DNA of 64,000 nt, from contig NZ_JAMWEG010000007.1 of NCBI RefSeq assembly GCF_025460765.1, forward strand, positions 186,001 to 250,000, read 5' to 3'. Below the pieces are notes generated by a model. It was given only the letters and a program-made list of their open reading frames with translations. It was not told the origin of the DNA and ran no database searches. A program made the translations under genes and the position numbers. Source of the stretch: Micromonospora sp. MA102. GTDB lineage: Bacteria; Actinomycetota; Actinomycetes; Mycobacteriales; Micromonosporaceae. Positions 8,629 through 16,141 of the stretch are shown here, piece by piece; the first letter of the stretch is position 1; each line of letters begins with the position of its first letter.

Positions 8629-9939
8629 TCAGCTGGTCGCCTTCTTGGCCTCGTCCACCGCCTTCTTCCAGGCGGCATCCGAACTGACCCGGCCACGCTC
8701 GGCCGCCTGCATCTGCGGCTCGAAGATGGTCTCCCAGACCTGCTGGTGCTTGGCGCCCAGGAAGACGGGCTTCATGTTCTTGACGCTCTCACCGAAGATC
8801 TTGCCGGTGGGCGCGCCGCTGAAGTACTCGCTCGTCTTGTCCTTGAACGCCGGGTCGTCGAGGGCGGCGATGTCGGACGGCATCGCCCCCGCCTCCTTGA
8901 ACGCCGCCAGGTGGCCCTCCTTGCTGGTCAGGTACTTGGCCAGCTCGTAGGCCTCCTTCGGGTGCTTGCTCTGCGCCGGGACGGCCAGGTAGGAACCACC
9001 CCAGTTGCCGCCGCCGCCGGGAACGTTGGCGATGTCCCACTTGCCGGAGTTCCCCGGGCCGGACTTCGGGGCGATGACACCCTCGGTCATCCAGGCCGGG
9101 CAGGGGAGAGTCGCGAACGCGGAGTTCTTGAAAGCCCCGTCCCAGTCGGCGCTCCACCGCTGCGTCTTGGCGGTCAGCCCGTCCTTGGCCATCTGCAGGC
9201 CCATGTCCCAGGTCTGCTTGATGACCGGGTTGGTGTCGCCGATGAACTTGTTGTCCTTGTCGAAGAAGAAGGTCTCCGAGTTCTGCATGACGTACGGCTG
9301 CATCAGGCTGGTCGCGCTGTCCAGCCAGGCGGCCTTGACCTTGCCGCTGGCCTTGAACTCTTTGCCCAGCGCGATGTAGTCCTGCCAGGTGCTCATCCGC
9401 TTCGAGACCTCGTCCCGGTCGGTGGGCAGACCGGCCTGCTGGAACAGGTCCTTGCGGTAGCACATGGCCAGGCCACCGACGTCGGTGCCGAGCCCGATCA
9501 GCTTCTTGCCGTCCGGGGTCATGGCGTTGTTCCACTTCCACTCGGGGAAGTTGGCCTTCACCTCACCGGCGCCCAGGTCGAGCAGGTTGGCGAACTTGTC
9601 GGGGTTCTGGACGTACCCGAGCAGGACGCCCTCCTCCAGACCGACCACGTCGCCGGCACCGCTGCCGGCGGCGAGCCACTGCACCAGCTTCGGCTGGAAG
9701 TCGCGCAGCTCGCCCATCTTCTGGTGCTCGACCTTGATGTTCGGGTGCGCCGCTTCGAAGTCCTTGATGGCCTGGTCGTAGCCGAAGTTCTGGAAGGTCT
9801 GCAGGACCAGCTTGACCTGGCCGCCCTCGCCGGTCGACCCCTCGTCGTCCTTCTTGCTGCACGCCGCGCTGCCGAGAGCAACGCCCGCGGCGAGCACGAC
9901 GGCCGCAGCAGTGCGGAGCCGGCGCCTCATGACGCTCAT
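8629..9939 (-). CDS. cebE: ABC transporter sugar-binding lipoprotein, probable CebE
   Basis: 436 residues. A twin-arginine-like basic start and hydrophobic stretch end in the lipobox SAAC with Cys27, so it is a lipoprotein anchored on the outer face of the membrane. The body (VKLVLQTFQNFGYDQAIKDFEAAHPNIKVE ...) is a family 1 extracellular solute-binding protein. ATG 9939 has GAGAGGGG upstream; ATG 9930 is an alternative. It is the first gene of the cellobiose operon and lies under the two CebR-type boxes. The likely ligand is cellobiose or cellotriose, inferred from operator and neighbours. Confidence 0.92.
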   Translation of the reverse strand: MSVMRRRLRTAAAVVLAAGVALGSAACSKKDDEGSTGEGGQVKLVLQTFQNFGYDQAIKDFEAAHPNIKVEHQKMGELRDFQPKLVQWLAAGSGAGDVVGLEEGVLLGYVQNPDKFANLLDLGAGEVKANFPEWKWNNAMTPDGKKLIGLGTDVGGLAMCYRKDLFQQAGLPTDRDEVSKRMSTWQDYIALGKEFKASGKVKAAWLDSATSLMQPYVMQNSETFFFDKDNKFIGDTNPVIKQTWDMGLQMAKDGLTAKTQRWSADWDGAFKNSAFATLPCPAWMTEGVIAPKSGPGNSGKWDIANVPGGGGNWGGSYLAVPAQSKHPKEAYELAKYLTSKEGHLAAFKEAGAMPSDIAALDDPAFKDKTSEYFSGAPTGKIFGESVKNMKPVFLGAKHQQVWETIFEPQMQAAERGRVSSDAAWKKAVDEAKKATS

Positions 9940-10073
9940 CCCTGACCCCTCTCAGGTGGGTGATTCGTGTGGTGGTTTCTGACCGCGCCCGCCCGTCGGC
10001 CGGGCAGGTCACGTGGTGAGGCTTTGGTTCTGGGGCGCCGCCGCGACGAGCGATGTGGCTTGAGACACACGTC

Positions 10074-10087
10074 CGGGAGCGCTCCCA
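10074..10087. promoter_or_regulatory. CebR-type operator 1
   Basis: On the minus strand this reads TGGGAGCGCTCCCG, 13 of 14 matches to the established Streptomyces CebR box TGGGAGCGCTCCCA; the central 12 bp are a perfect palindrome. It covers the expected transcription start of cebE, so a bound repressor would block initiation. Confidence 0.85.
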
Positions 10088-10089
10088 TG

Positions 10090-10118
10090 AGATTGCCGGC
10101 ACGTGTCAGGGGTGTCAA
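10090..10118 (-). promoter_or_regulatory. cebE promoter
   Basis: Read leftward, a perfect -35 TTGACA (10118-10113) is followed after 17 bp by CAATCT (10095-10090). The predicted start is near 10083, inside operator 1. The 5' UTR would be about 145 bases. Confidence 0.7.
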
Positions 10119-10126
10119 TAGACCAG

Positions 10127-10140
10127 TGGGAGCGTTCCCA
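10127..10140. promoter_or_regulatory. CebR-type operator 2
   Basis: TGGGAGCGTTCCCA, again 13 of 14 matches to the CebR consensus. It lies nine bases upstream of the -35, centred about 53 bp (five helical turns) from operator 1. This phasing would let two repressor dimers sit on one DNA face and perhaps interact. Confidence 0.85.
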
Positions 10141-10183
10141 GATCGTTACCGCGCCGACCCCCGGGGCTGCCCCGAGGGCGCGG

Positions 10184-10729
10184 TCAGCAGAAGCGACGCA
10201 GCAGGGTGGTGGCCCGGTCGGCGGCGAAGAAGTCCGGCTCGAAGCCCGCGCCGGCCCATTCCCGCATCATCCGGTGCTCGGCGTGCCCGGGGTCGGCCAG
10301 CGCGGCCAGCAGGACCGCGTACCCGGCCGGGCCGCCCACGTCCTCCGGCGGGCAGGCACGCTCCCCCTCGACACAGGCCGGGTAGCGCTCGTCCGGGTCG
10401 GCCGTGCACACGTCCTCGACCACCAGGTCGTGCTCCCACCAGTCGCCGAAGTCGTAGGTGTAGCCGAACCGGTCGCCCTTGCCCACCACCGCGTCCAAAC
10501 GGACGTCCAGCTCGTCGCGGAGCGCCAGCTCGCCGTCCGGATCCGGTTCACCGTACTGGCGGCCGTCGATGTCGAACGAGTGCAGGTGGCAGTCCCGCCA
10601 GCCCATCGCGTGCTGGACCACCCGGTGCAGCCGGTCGAGGGTGTAGCCGCCAGGCACCAGCACCCGCCGCCACACCGGCGGGCGGACCCCGGCGAGGGAG
10701 ACCTTCAGCTGGAAGATCTGACGCGGCAT
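10184..10729 (-). CDS. pRiA4b ORF-3-like protein
   Basis: 181 residues matching the PRiA4_ORF3 family: QIFQLKVSLAGVRPPVWRRVLVPGGYTLDRLHRVVQHAMGW at the start and FGYTYDFGDWWEHDLVVE in the middle. ATG 10729 is preferred because AGGAAGG lies upstream; an earlier start at 10765 would add 12 residues. The family was named from an Agrobacterium Ri plasmid and is widespread on chromosomes. Its biochemical function is not established. Nothing around it indicates a mobile element here. Confidence 0.88.
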   Translation of the reverse strand: MPRQIFQLKVSLAGVRPPVWRRVLVPGGYTLDRLHRVVQHAMGWRDCHLHSFDIDGRQYGEPDPDGELALRDELDVRLDAVVGKGDRFGYTYDFGDWWEHDLVVEDVCTADPDERYPACVEGERACPPEDVGGPAGYAVLLAALADPGHAEHRMMREWAGAGFEPDFFAADRATTLLRRFC

Positions 10730-10879
10730 GCTGTCCCATCCTTCCTCGGCATAGGCTGCCCACATGATCTGCCGAGCCTGCCGGGAGCGGCGGCACGACG
10801 AGTGTCCAGGCCGGAAGTGGTGCGACTGCCAGCACCGTACCCCCGAACCGACCCCGCCGGTCACCGGTCCGGCCGGCGA

Positions 10880-11665
10880 ATGAGCGTCGGAATCCCGATC
10901 GAACGGGTCTGGCCGACGCCCGTCACCGGGCCGCTGACCGACCCGGAGCTGACCGCGCTCTACGGCCGCGCGCACCGTCCCCACCTGCGGGTGAACTTCG
11001 TGGCCAGCGCCGACGGCGCGGTCACCGTGGACGGCTACTCCGCCGGGCTCTCCGGCGAGCCGGACAAGCGGGTCTTCGGCCTGTTGCGGATGCTCTGCGA
11101 CGGGCTCGTGGTGGCCGCCGGCACGCTGCGCCACGAGGGCTACCGGGCGGTCCGGCTCGGCGAGGCGCGCCGGGCCTGGCGCCGCGAGCAGGGCCTGGCC
11201 GAATACCCGACCCTCGTGGTGGTCTCCGGCTCGCTGGACCTCGACCCGGCCCAGGCGTGCTTCGCCGACGCGCCGGTCCGGCCGCTGGTGCTCACCCACG
11301 CGGCCGCCGAGCCGCCACCCGGGCTCACCGAGGTGGCCGACCTCGTCCGCTGCGGCGCGGAGCGGGTCGACCTGGCGGCCGGCCTGGCCGAGCTGCGCCG
11401 CCGCGGGCTGGGCCAGCTCCTCTGCGAGGGCGGGCCGCACCTGTTCGGCGCGCTCACCGCCGCCGACCTGGTGGACGAGCTCTGCCTGACCGTCGCGCCG
11501 CTGCTCGCCGGGGCCGGCCCCGGCCGGATCACCGCCGGGGACGGCAGCCCGCCGCGGCACCTGCCGCTGCGCCATGTGCTGGCCGCCGCCGACGGGGTGC
11601 TGATGCTGCGCTACGCCCGCGACGCGGGCGGGCCGCCGCCCGCGGGCGCCGCACCGGCCGCCTGA
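10880..11665 (+). CDS. RibD C-terminal-domain reductase (pyrimidine reductase family)
   Basis: 261 residues. The N-terminal RPHLRVNFVASADGAVTVDGYSAGLSGEPDKRVFGLLRMLCDGLVVAAGTLRHEGY block and the later GLGQLLCEGGPHLFGAL motif define the RibD_C / dihydrofolate-reductase-like fold. These enzymes reduce a pyrimidine or related substrate with NADPH. The deaminase half of RibD is missing and no riboflavin genes are nearby, so it is a paralogue of uncertain substrate rather than the biosynthetic RibD. The start at ATG 10880 lacks a clear ribosome site. Confidence 0.85.
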   Translation: MSVGIPIERVWPTPVTGPLTDPELTALYGRAHRPHLRVNFVASADGAVTVDGYSAGLSGEPDKRVFGLLRMLCDGLVVAAGTLRHEGYRAVRLGEARRAWRREQGLAEYPTLVVVSGSLDLDPAQACFADAPVRPLVLTHAAAEPPPGLTEVADLVRCGAERVDLAAGLAELRRRGLGQLLCEGGPHLFGALTAADLVDELCLTVAPLLAGAGPGRITAGDGSPPRHLPLRHVLAAADGVLMLRYARDAGGPPPAGAAPAA

Positions 11666-11721
11666 CCGGAGGCCGCTGCGCCCGGTCCACGACCGGAGGG
11701 GTACGCGGACAGCCTGCGCCG

Positions 11722-11754
11722 GCCACGGCGGAGCGGACGGGCCCGCGCCGTGGC
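11722..11754. terminator. Bidirectional hairpin between convergent genes
   Basis: GCCACGGCG (11722-11730) pairs perfectly with CGCCGTGGC (11746-11754) across a 15-base loop, in the 126-bp gap between the reductase gene and the leftward sigma-factor gene. No T-tract. Confidence 0.5.
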
Positions 11755-11791
11755 TCGACCGGCTCGGCCCGCACCGCGTCGCGGGCAGGGG

Positions 11792-12823
11792 TCAGCGGGC
11801 CGGTGGCAGGGAGTCCGGCAGCCCGAACGCCGCGAACGGCGCCGCGCCCAGGAACGAGGTGATGCCGGCGATCCGGCCACCCCGCAGCGTCAGCACGTCG
11901 ACCGACCACGGCAGGTAGGGGCCGGTCCCGCCCCGGCGCAGGTAGCCGGCGACCGCCGGTTGGCCGTTCGCGCCGGTCGTCAGGTGCCGCCAGCTGCCGC
12001 AGGGGCCGAGCGGCGCCGACCGGGCGAAGTCCAGCACCGCCGCGAGGCCCCGGTACCAGTGCGGCATCGGCGGCATGGACCAGGTGACGTCCTCGGTGAG
12101 CAGGGCGACCAGGGCGTCGGCGTCGCCGTTCTCCAGCGCGGTGGCGTAGCCGGTGACCACCTCCCGCAGCCGGACGTCGTCCAGCATCCGCAGGGTCCGC
12201 TGCTGGGTGGCGGCGGGCGCCCGCTCCGCGAGCGACCGGCGGGCCCGCGCGAGCGCCGAGTTCACCGACGTGGTCGAGGTGCCCAGCATGGCCCCGATCT
12301 CCGCGGCGGAGTAACCGAGGACGTCGAAGAGCAGCAGCGCGGCCCGCTGGTTGCCCGGCAGGTGCTGCACCGCGGCCACGAAGGCCAGCTCGACCGCCTC
12401 GCGCTGCTCGTACCGCGCGCCCGGGGCGACGGGACCGGCCGCCAGGCCGGTGTCCGGGTAGGGGCCGAGCCAGGCGACGTCGTGGTCCGGGCGGCTGTCC
12501 GGCACGGCGCGGTCGCTGGCCGGTCCGAGGTCGACCGGCAGGGCCCGCCGGGCGCGGCCGGCGATGGCATCGAGGCAGACGCGGGTCATCACGGTGTAGA
12601 GCCACGAGCGCAGCGAGCCGTGCCCGGCGAAGGCCGGCAGCCCGCGCCACGCCCGCAGCAGTGCGTCCTGGAGGGCGTCGTCGGCGTCGTGGACCGAGCC
12701 GAGCATCCGGTAGCAGTGGGCGTGCAGCTCCCGGCGCAGCGGCGCGACGAGCGCGGTGAAGGCGGCCTCGTCGACCGGGACCGGGTCGGGAGACCCGGCG
12801 GCGGTCGGGGAACTGACGCTCAC
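11792..12823 (-). CDS. ECF sigma factor with SnoaL-like C-terminal domain
   Basis: 343 residues from GTG 12823. Region 2 is about residues 20-90 (HAHCYRMLGSVHDADDALQDALLRAWRGL) and region 4 about 150-205 (LPGNQRAALLLFDVLGYSAAEIGAMLGTSTTSVNSALARARRSL). From about 225 onward a SnoaL/NTF2-like domain follows (EVVTGYATALENGDADALVALLTEDVTWSMPPMP). This is the layout of the TIGR02960 (SigX5/SigG-like) group, in which the tail replaces or supplements an anti-sigma factor. It is divergent from the hydrolase at 12896 with only 72 bp between them, so the hydrolase is a likely target. Confidence 0.92.
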   Translation of the reverse strand: MSVSSPTAAGSPDPVPVDEAAFTALVAPLRRELHAHCYRMLGSVHDADDALQDALLRAWRGLPAFAGHGSLRSWLYTVMTRVCLDAIAGRARRALPVDLGPASDRAVPDSRPDHDVAWLGPYPDTGLAAGPVAPGARYEQREAVELAFVAAVQHLPGNQRAALLLFDVLGYSAAEIGAMLGTSTTSVNSALARARRSLAERAPAATQQRTLRMLDDVRLREVVTGYATALENGDADALVALLTEDVTWSMPPMPHWYRGLAAVLDFARSAPLGPCGSWRHLTTGANGQPAVAGYLRRGGTGPYLPWSVDVLTLRGGRIAGITSFLGAAPFAAFGLPDSLPPAR

Positions 12824-12895
12824 GACCGACGATTCTGCCGCAGCGCCGGAGTCAGGAAGGTGAACGGCTCGCCCGTCACGACCCTGGAGGACCCG

Positions 12896-13726
12896 ATGAG
12901 CAGCATGTCCACCGCGCCCGTCACCACCGGCACCCTGGCGGTGCCCGACGGGCGGCTGTACTACGAGGTGCGCGGCCGAGGCCCGCTCGTGGCCCTGGTC
13001 GCCGCCCCCATGGACGCCGACGCCTTCGCGCCGCTGGCCGACCTGCTGGCCGCGGAGCACACCGTGCTGACCACCGACCCGCGCGGAATCCGCCGCAGCG
13101 TCCTGCACGACCCGCACCAGGACTCGACCCCCGAACTGCGCGCCGACGACGTCGCCCGGCTCCTCGCCCACGTCGACGCGGGTCCGGCCGCCGTGCTCGG
13201 TTCCAGCGGCGGCGCGGTGACCGTCCTGGCCCTGGCCCAGGCGGGTCCCGCGCTGGTGCACACGGTCGTCGCGCACGAACCGCCGCTGCTCGGCCTGCTG
13301 CCGGACCGGGAGGAACTGTTCGCCCGCGAGGCCGACATGATCGCCACCTACCGCGCCGGTGACCGGCTCGGCGCCGGGCGCAAGTTCCTCGCCAACGCGA
13401 ACATCCACCTGCCCGAGGAGGTGGTCCTGGGTATGTTCGGCGGCGAGCCCGACCCGCAGGCGGCCGCCGACGAGCATTTCCAGTACCTGCACATGATCCG
13501 CGGGACGACCGGGTTCCGGCCCGACGTGGCCGCCCTGCGCGACGGCCCGACCCGGGTCGTCGTCGGCCTCGGGGAGCGGTCGACCGGTGAGGTCTGCGAC
13601 CGCACCTCCCGGGCGCTCGCCGCGGCGCTGGGCACGTCGCCGACGATGTTCCCGGGCGGGCACATCGGCTTCGTCGAGGACCCGCCGGCCTTCACCGCCC
13701 GGCTGCGCGAGGTGCTCGCCGGCTGA
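12896..13726 (+). CDS. Alpha/beta hydrolase
   Basis: 276 residues with an alpha/beta-hydrolase fold. The nucleophile elbow is GSSGG (in AAVLGSSGGAVTVLALAQ) and the late His is in FPGGHIGFVEDPPAFTARL. GGAGG precedes ATG 12896. No signal peptide, so it is cytoplasmic. Many paralogues of this type beside TIGR02960 sigma genes are annotated as hydrolases or haloperoxidase-like enzymes; the substrate cannot be read from sequence. Its promoter region is shared with the divergent ECF sigma gene. Confidence 0.88.
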   Translation: MSSMSTAPVTTGTLAVPDGRLYYEVRGRGPLVALVAAPMDADAFAPLADLLAAEHTVLTTDPRGIRRSVLHDPHQDSTPELRADDVARLLAHVDAGPAAVLGSSGGAVTVLALAQAGPALVHTVVAHEPPLLGLLPDREELFAREADMIATYRAGDRLGAGRKFLANANIHLPEEVVLGMFGGEPDPQAAADEHFQYLHMIRGTTGFRPDVAALRDGPTRVVVGLGERSTGEVCDRTSRALAAALGTSPTMFPGGHIGFVEDPPAFTARLREVLAG

Positions 13727-13741
13727 CCCTGCCGACACGGC

Positions 13742-13781
13742 GGCGGGCGCGGGACGCCGGAGTGGCGTGCCCGCGCCCGCC
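13742..13781. terminator. Strong bidirectional hairpin
   Basis: GGCGGGCGCGGG pairs with CCCGCGCCCGCC and is continued inward by ACGCC/GGCGT around a five-base loop, giving about 17 bp with one bulge. It sits between the convergent hydrolase and metalloprotease genes. Confidence 0.75.
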
Positions 13782-13842
13782 GTGGCAGGCCGCGGCCGAT
13801 CGGCGCCGACGGGGAGGATTCCGCCGACGCCGGGCGGGTGGA

Positions 13843-15381
13843 TCAGTTGACGCTGACGGCCGACCAGGCGGCGGCCACCGCGTTGTACTCAGCGCTGCCG
13901 CTGCCGTACAGGTCGGCGGCGGCCGACAGGCTGGCGGTGCGGGCGCCGGCGTAGTTGGTCCGCGAGGTCATGTAGCGGGTGAGCGCGCGGTACCAGATGG
14001 CGCCGGCCTTGGCGTTGCCGATGCCGGTCACGGTGCTGCCGTTGCAGGTCGGGCTGTTGCCGTACGCGGACGAGCCGCTGCCCACGGCGAGCAGGTAGAA
14101 GAAGTGGTTCGCCACGCCGGAGGAGTAGTGCACGTCCAGCCGGCCCACGGAGCTGCTCCAGCAGTCGGCGGAGGAGCCGTCCTTGGAGGGCTTGTCCATG
14201 TAGCGCAGCGGGACGCCGCTGCTGCGCAGCTTCTCGCCGATCAGGTAGTCGCCCGGGTCCTTGCTGTTGGCGGCCGAGAACTCGACGAGGGTGCCGAAGA
14301 TGTCGCTGGTGGCCTCGTTGAGACCGCCCGACTCACCGCTGTAGCGCAGGCCGGCGGTGTTGCTGGTGACGCCGTGGGTCATCTCGTGACCGGCCACGTC
14401 CAGCGAGGTCAGCGGGTACCAGCCGGAGCCGCCGTCACCGTAGGTCATGCAGAAGCAGGAGTCGCTCCAGAACGCGTTGGCGTAGTTGCTGCTGTAGTGC
14501 ACCCGGCTGTACGCGCCGACCCCGTCGTTGCGGATGCCGTTGCGGCCGTGCACGGTCTTGTAGTAGTCCCAGGTCTTCTGGGCGCCGTACGCGGCGTCGG
14601 CCGCGGCGGTCTGCCGGTTGGCCAGGGTGCCGTCACCGAACACGTTCGAGGCGCTGGTGACCAGCGCGCCGGTGCCGCTCGTGCCGCCGTTGAGGTCGTA
14701 GGTCCGGTGGCCGCCCCGGGTGGCGTCGGCGAGTTGGTACGTGCCGCCCGAGAGGGTGCTGCCCACGGTGACCGTGCCGGAGTGGAAGGTGTTGCCGGTG
14801 CCGTCGCGCTGCACACCCTCCCAGGAGTCGCGCACCCTGCCCGTCGTGGCGTCCACGAGGACGTGCAGCTCGCTGGGGGTGCCGTCGGCGTACGCGCCGC
14901 CCACGACGACCTCGTAGGCCAGCGTGGTGCCGGCGGCGTCCGCGTCGTGGACGAGCTGGCTGCCGTCGACGCGGCGGGTGGCGGCGGTGGAGGCCGCGAG
15001 CGCGACGCGGCCGGCGGTCGCGGCGCTGACCCGGGCCTTGGCGCCCCGGGTCGGCGCGGCCGCGAGGCTCTGGCTGGCGCCCTTCCAGGTGTTGCCCCTG
15101 CCCAGGTGGACGACGGTGTCGCCGCCGAGCACGGGCAGGCCGTCGACGTAGCGGTTGAGCCGGACGTGCTCGGTGCCGTCGGCGTCGGTCTGCACGTTCC
15201 TGAGCGTGAAGCTCTGGCCGTCGGCGACCAGCGCGCTGCCCGAGTGGGCCTTGAGCTGGGCGACCGCCCGGGTGAACGCGTCGGTGGAGACGGGGGCGGC
15301 GGAGGCCGTCGCGGGCAGCGTGCCGGCGGCGGCGAGCAGCGCCGCCGTGGCCAGCCCGCCGAGGAGAGTGGTACGACGCAT
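13843..15381 (-). CDS. Secreted M4 (thermolysin-type) metalloprotease
   Basis: 512 residues from ATG 15381 (MRRTTLLGGLATAALLAAAG), with a Sec signal peptide of about 29 residues, an FTP/PepSY propeptide to about residue 190, then the M4 catalytic domain. Zinc ligands H332 and H336 are in HEMTH with catalytic E333; the third ligand is E356 in NEATSD. A later DVHYSSG carries the transition-state His. The enzyme should be secreted as a zymogen and degrade proteins outside the cell. An AGGA site precedes the start. A longer in-frame start would place the signal peptide internally and is rejected. Confidence 0.95.
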   Translation of the reverse strand: MRRTTLLGGLATAALLAAAGTLPATASAAPVSTDAFTRAVAQLKAHSGSALVADGQSFTLRNVQTDADGTEHVRLNRYVDGLPVLGGDTVVHLGRGNTWKGASQSLAAAPTRGAKARVSAATAGRVALAASTAATRRVDGSQLVHDADAAGTTLAYEVVVGGAYADGTPSELHVLVDATTGRVRDSWEGVQRDGTGNTFHSGTVTVGSTLSGGTYQLADATRGGHRTYDLNGGTSGTGALVTSASNVFGDGTLANRQTAAADAAYGAQKTWDYYKTVHGRNGIRNDGVGAYSRVHYSSNYANAFWSDSCFCMTYGDGGSGWYPLTSLDVAGHEMTHGVTSNTAGLRYSGESGGLNEATSDIFGTLVEFSAANSKDPGDYLIGEKLRSSGVPLRYMDKPSKDGSSADCWSSSVGRLDVHYSSGVANHFFYLLAVGSGSSAYGNSPTCNGSTVTGIGNAKAGAIWYRALTRYMTSRTNYAGARTASLSAAADLYGSGSAEYNAVAAAWSAVSVN

Positions 15382-15721
15382 GAAGTTCCTACCTTCACTA
15401 GGACTGCCGGTCGGGGGGGTACCGACCGACGGGTGACCCGCCGTGGGAGGGCACGCCGGATCAGCCGCGTTCGTGCAGGTCACACGGTGCGGCGACGCAA
15501 CCAGGTATCGACGGATGAAAGATCCTCGATGCGCTGTTGCACATTCTTGCCGTAGGCGGCCCATGTCTGTCACGACCTTCGGCCAAGATTTTTTCCACGA
15601 TTTTTCGCGTCCCGTTCACCACCCGGAGTTGCCGAGCGGCACCCCCGCCGGACCCGCGCCCGCCGGGTCCGGCTGCGCCGTCTCCCGAACCCGCCCGCGA
15701 CCAGCGCCGTAACCTCGGGGA
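15382..15721. promoter_or_regulatory. 340-bp divergent intergenic region
   Basis: No gene is visible. Twenty-seven bases before the protease ATG lies CGGTCGG / CCGACCG (15408-15414 and 15422-15428), a 7-bp inverted repeat that could be an operator or 5'-UTR hairpin. Around 15580-15605 there is an unusually A+T-rich stretch with two T-runs, likely part of the protease promoter. At its right end the hexamer TAACCT (15710-15715) stands six bases before the next start codon. Confidence 0.4.
15710..15715 (+). promoter_or_regulatory. -10 element of a leaderless gene
   Basis: TAACCT fits TANNNT and lies exactly six bases before ATG 15722; no ribosome site is present. The pattern recurs before four other genes in this window. 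Confidence 0.5.
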
Positions 15722-16132
15722 ATGCGTTCACCGCAGGCGATGGGGACGGCGCCGGACCAGGCCGACCGTCCGGTGCTCGCCGGTGGGCTGCTGGTGGCCA
15801 CCGGCCTGGCCGACGTGCTGTCCGCCTACGGCACGCTGCGGTCGGGGCCGTTCATGGTGCTGATCGGGGGCGGCCTCTACCCGGTCGACGTTGCCCCCTG
15901 GGCCTGGCTGCACCTGGCGATCGGGGCCGCGGTGGCGCTCGCCGGACTGGCGGCGGTGACCGGCCGGCGGGGCGCGGCCACCGTGGCGATCGGCTGCGCC
16001 GTGCTGGCGCTCGCCGTCGACCTGCTCATGCTGCCGTACGCCCCGATCCGGGTGGTCCTGGTGGCCGCCGTCGACGCGGCGGCGATCCGGCTGCTGCTCC
16101 GGCACCGCCGGGCGACCGGCCGGGCGCGGTGA
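15722..16132 (+). CDS. Small four-helix membrane protein
   Basis: 136 residues with four hydrophobic segments (about 20-40, 60-82, 87-103, 108-125), short Arg-rich ends and no recognisable catalytic residues. The pattern resembles the DUF7144-type actinobacterial membrane proteins, but the match is from memory and weak. Apparently leaderless from ATG 15722. The neighbours give no functional hint. Confidence 0.7.
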   Translation: MRSPQAMGTAPDQADRPVLAGGLLVATGLADVLSAYGTLRSGPFMVLIGGGLYPVDVAPWAWLHLAIGAAVALAGLAAVTGRRGAATVAIGCAVLALAVDLLMLPYAPIRVVLVAAVDAAAIRLLLRHRRATGRAR

Positions 16133-16141
16133 GGCGACCGG

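Noticed and set aside
10184..10729. Transposon or plasmid remnant because of the pRiA4b name
   Set aside because: The family is common on chromosomes, and no terminal repeats, transposase or replication genes are nearby.
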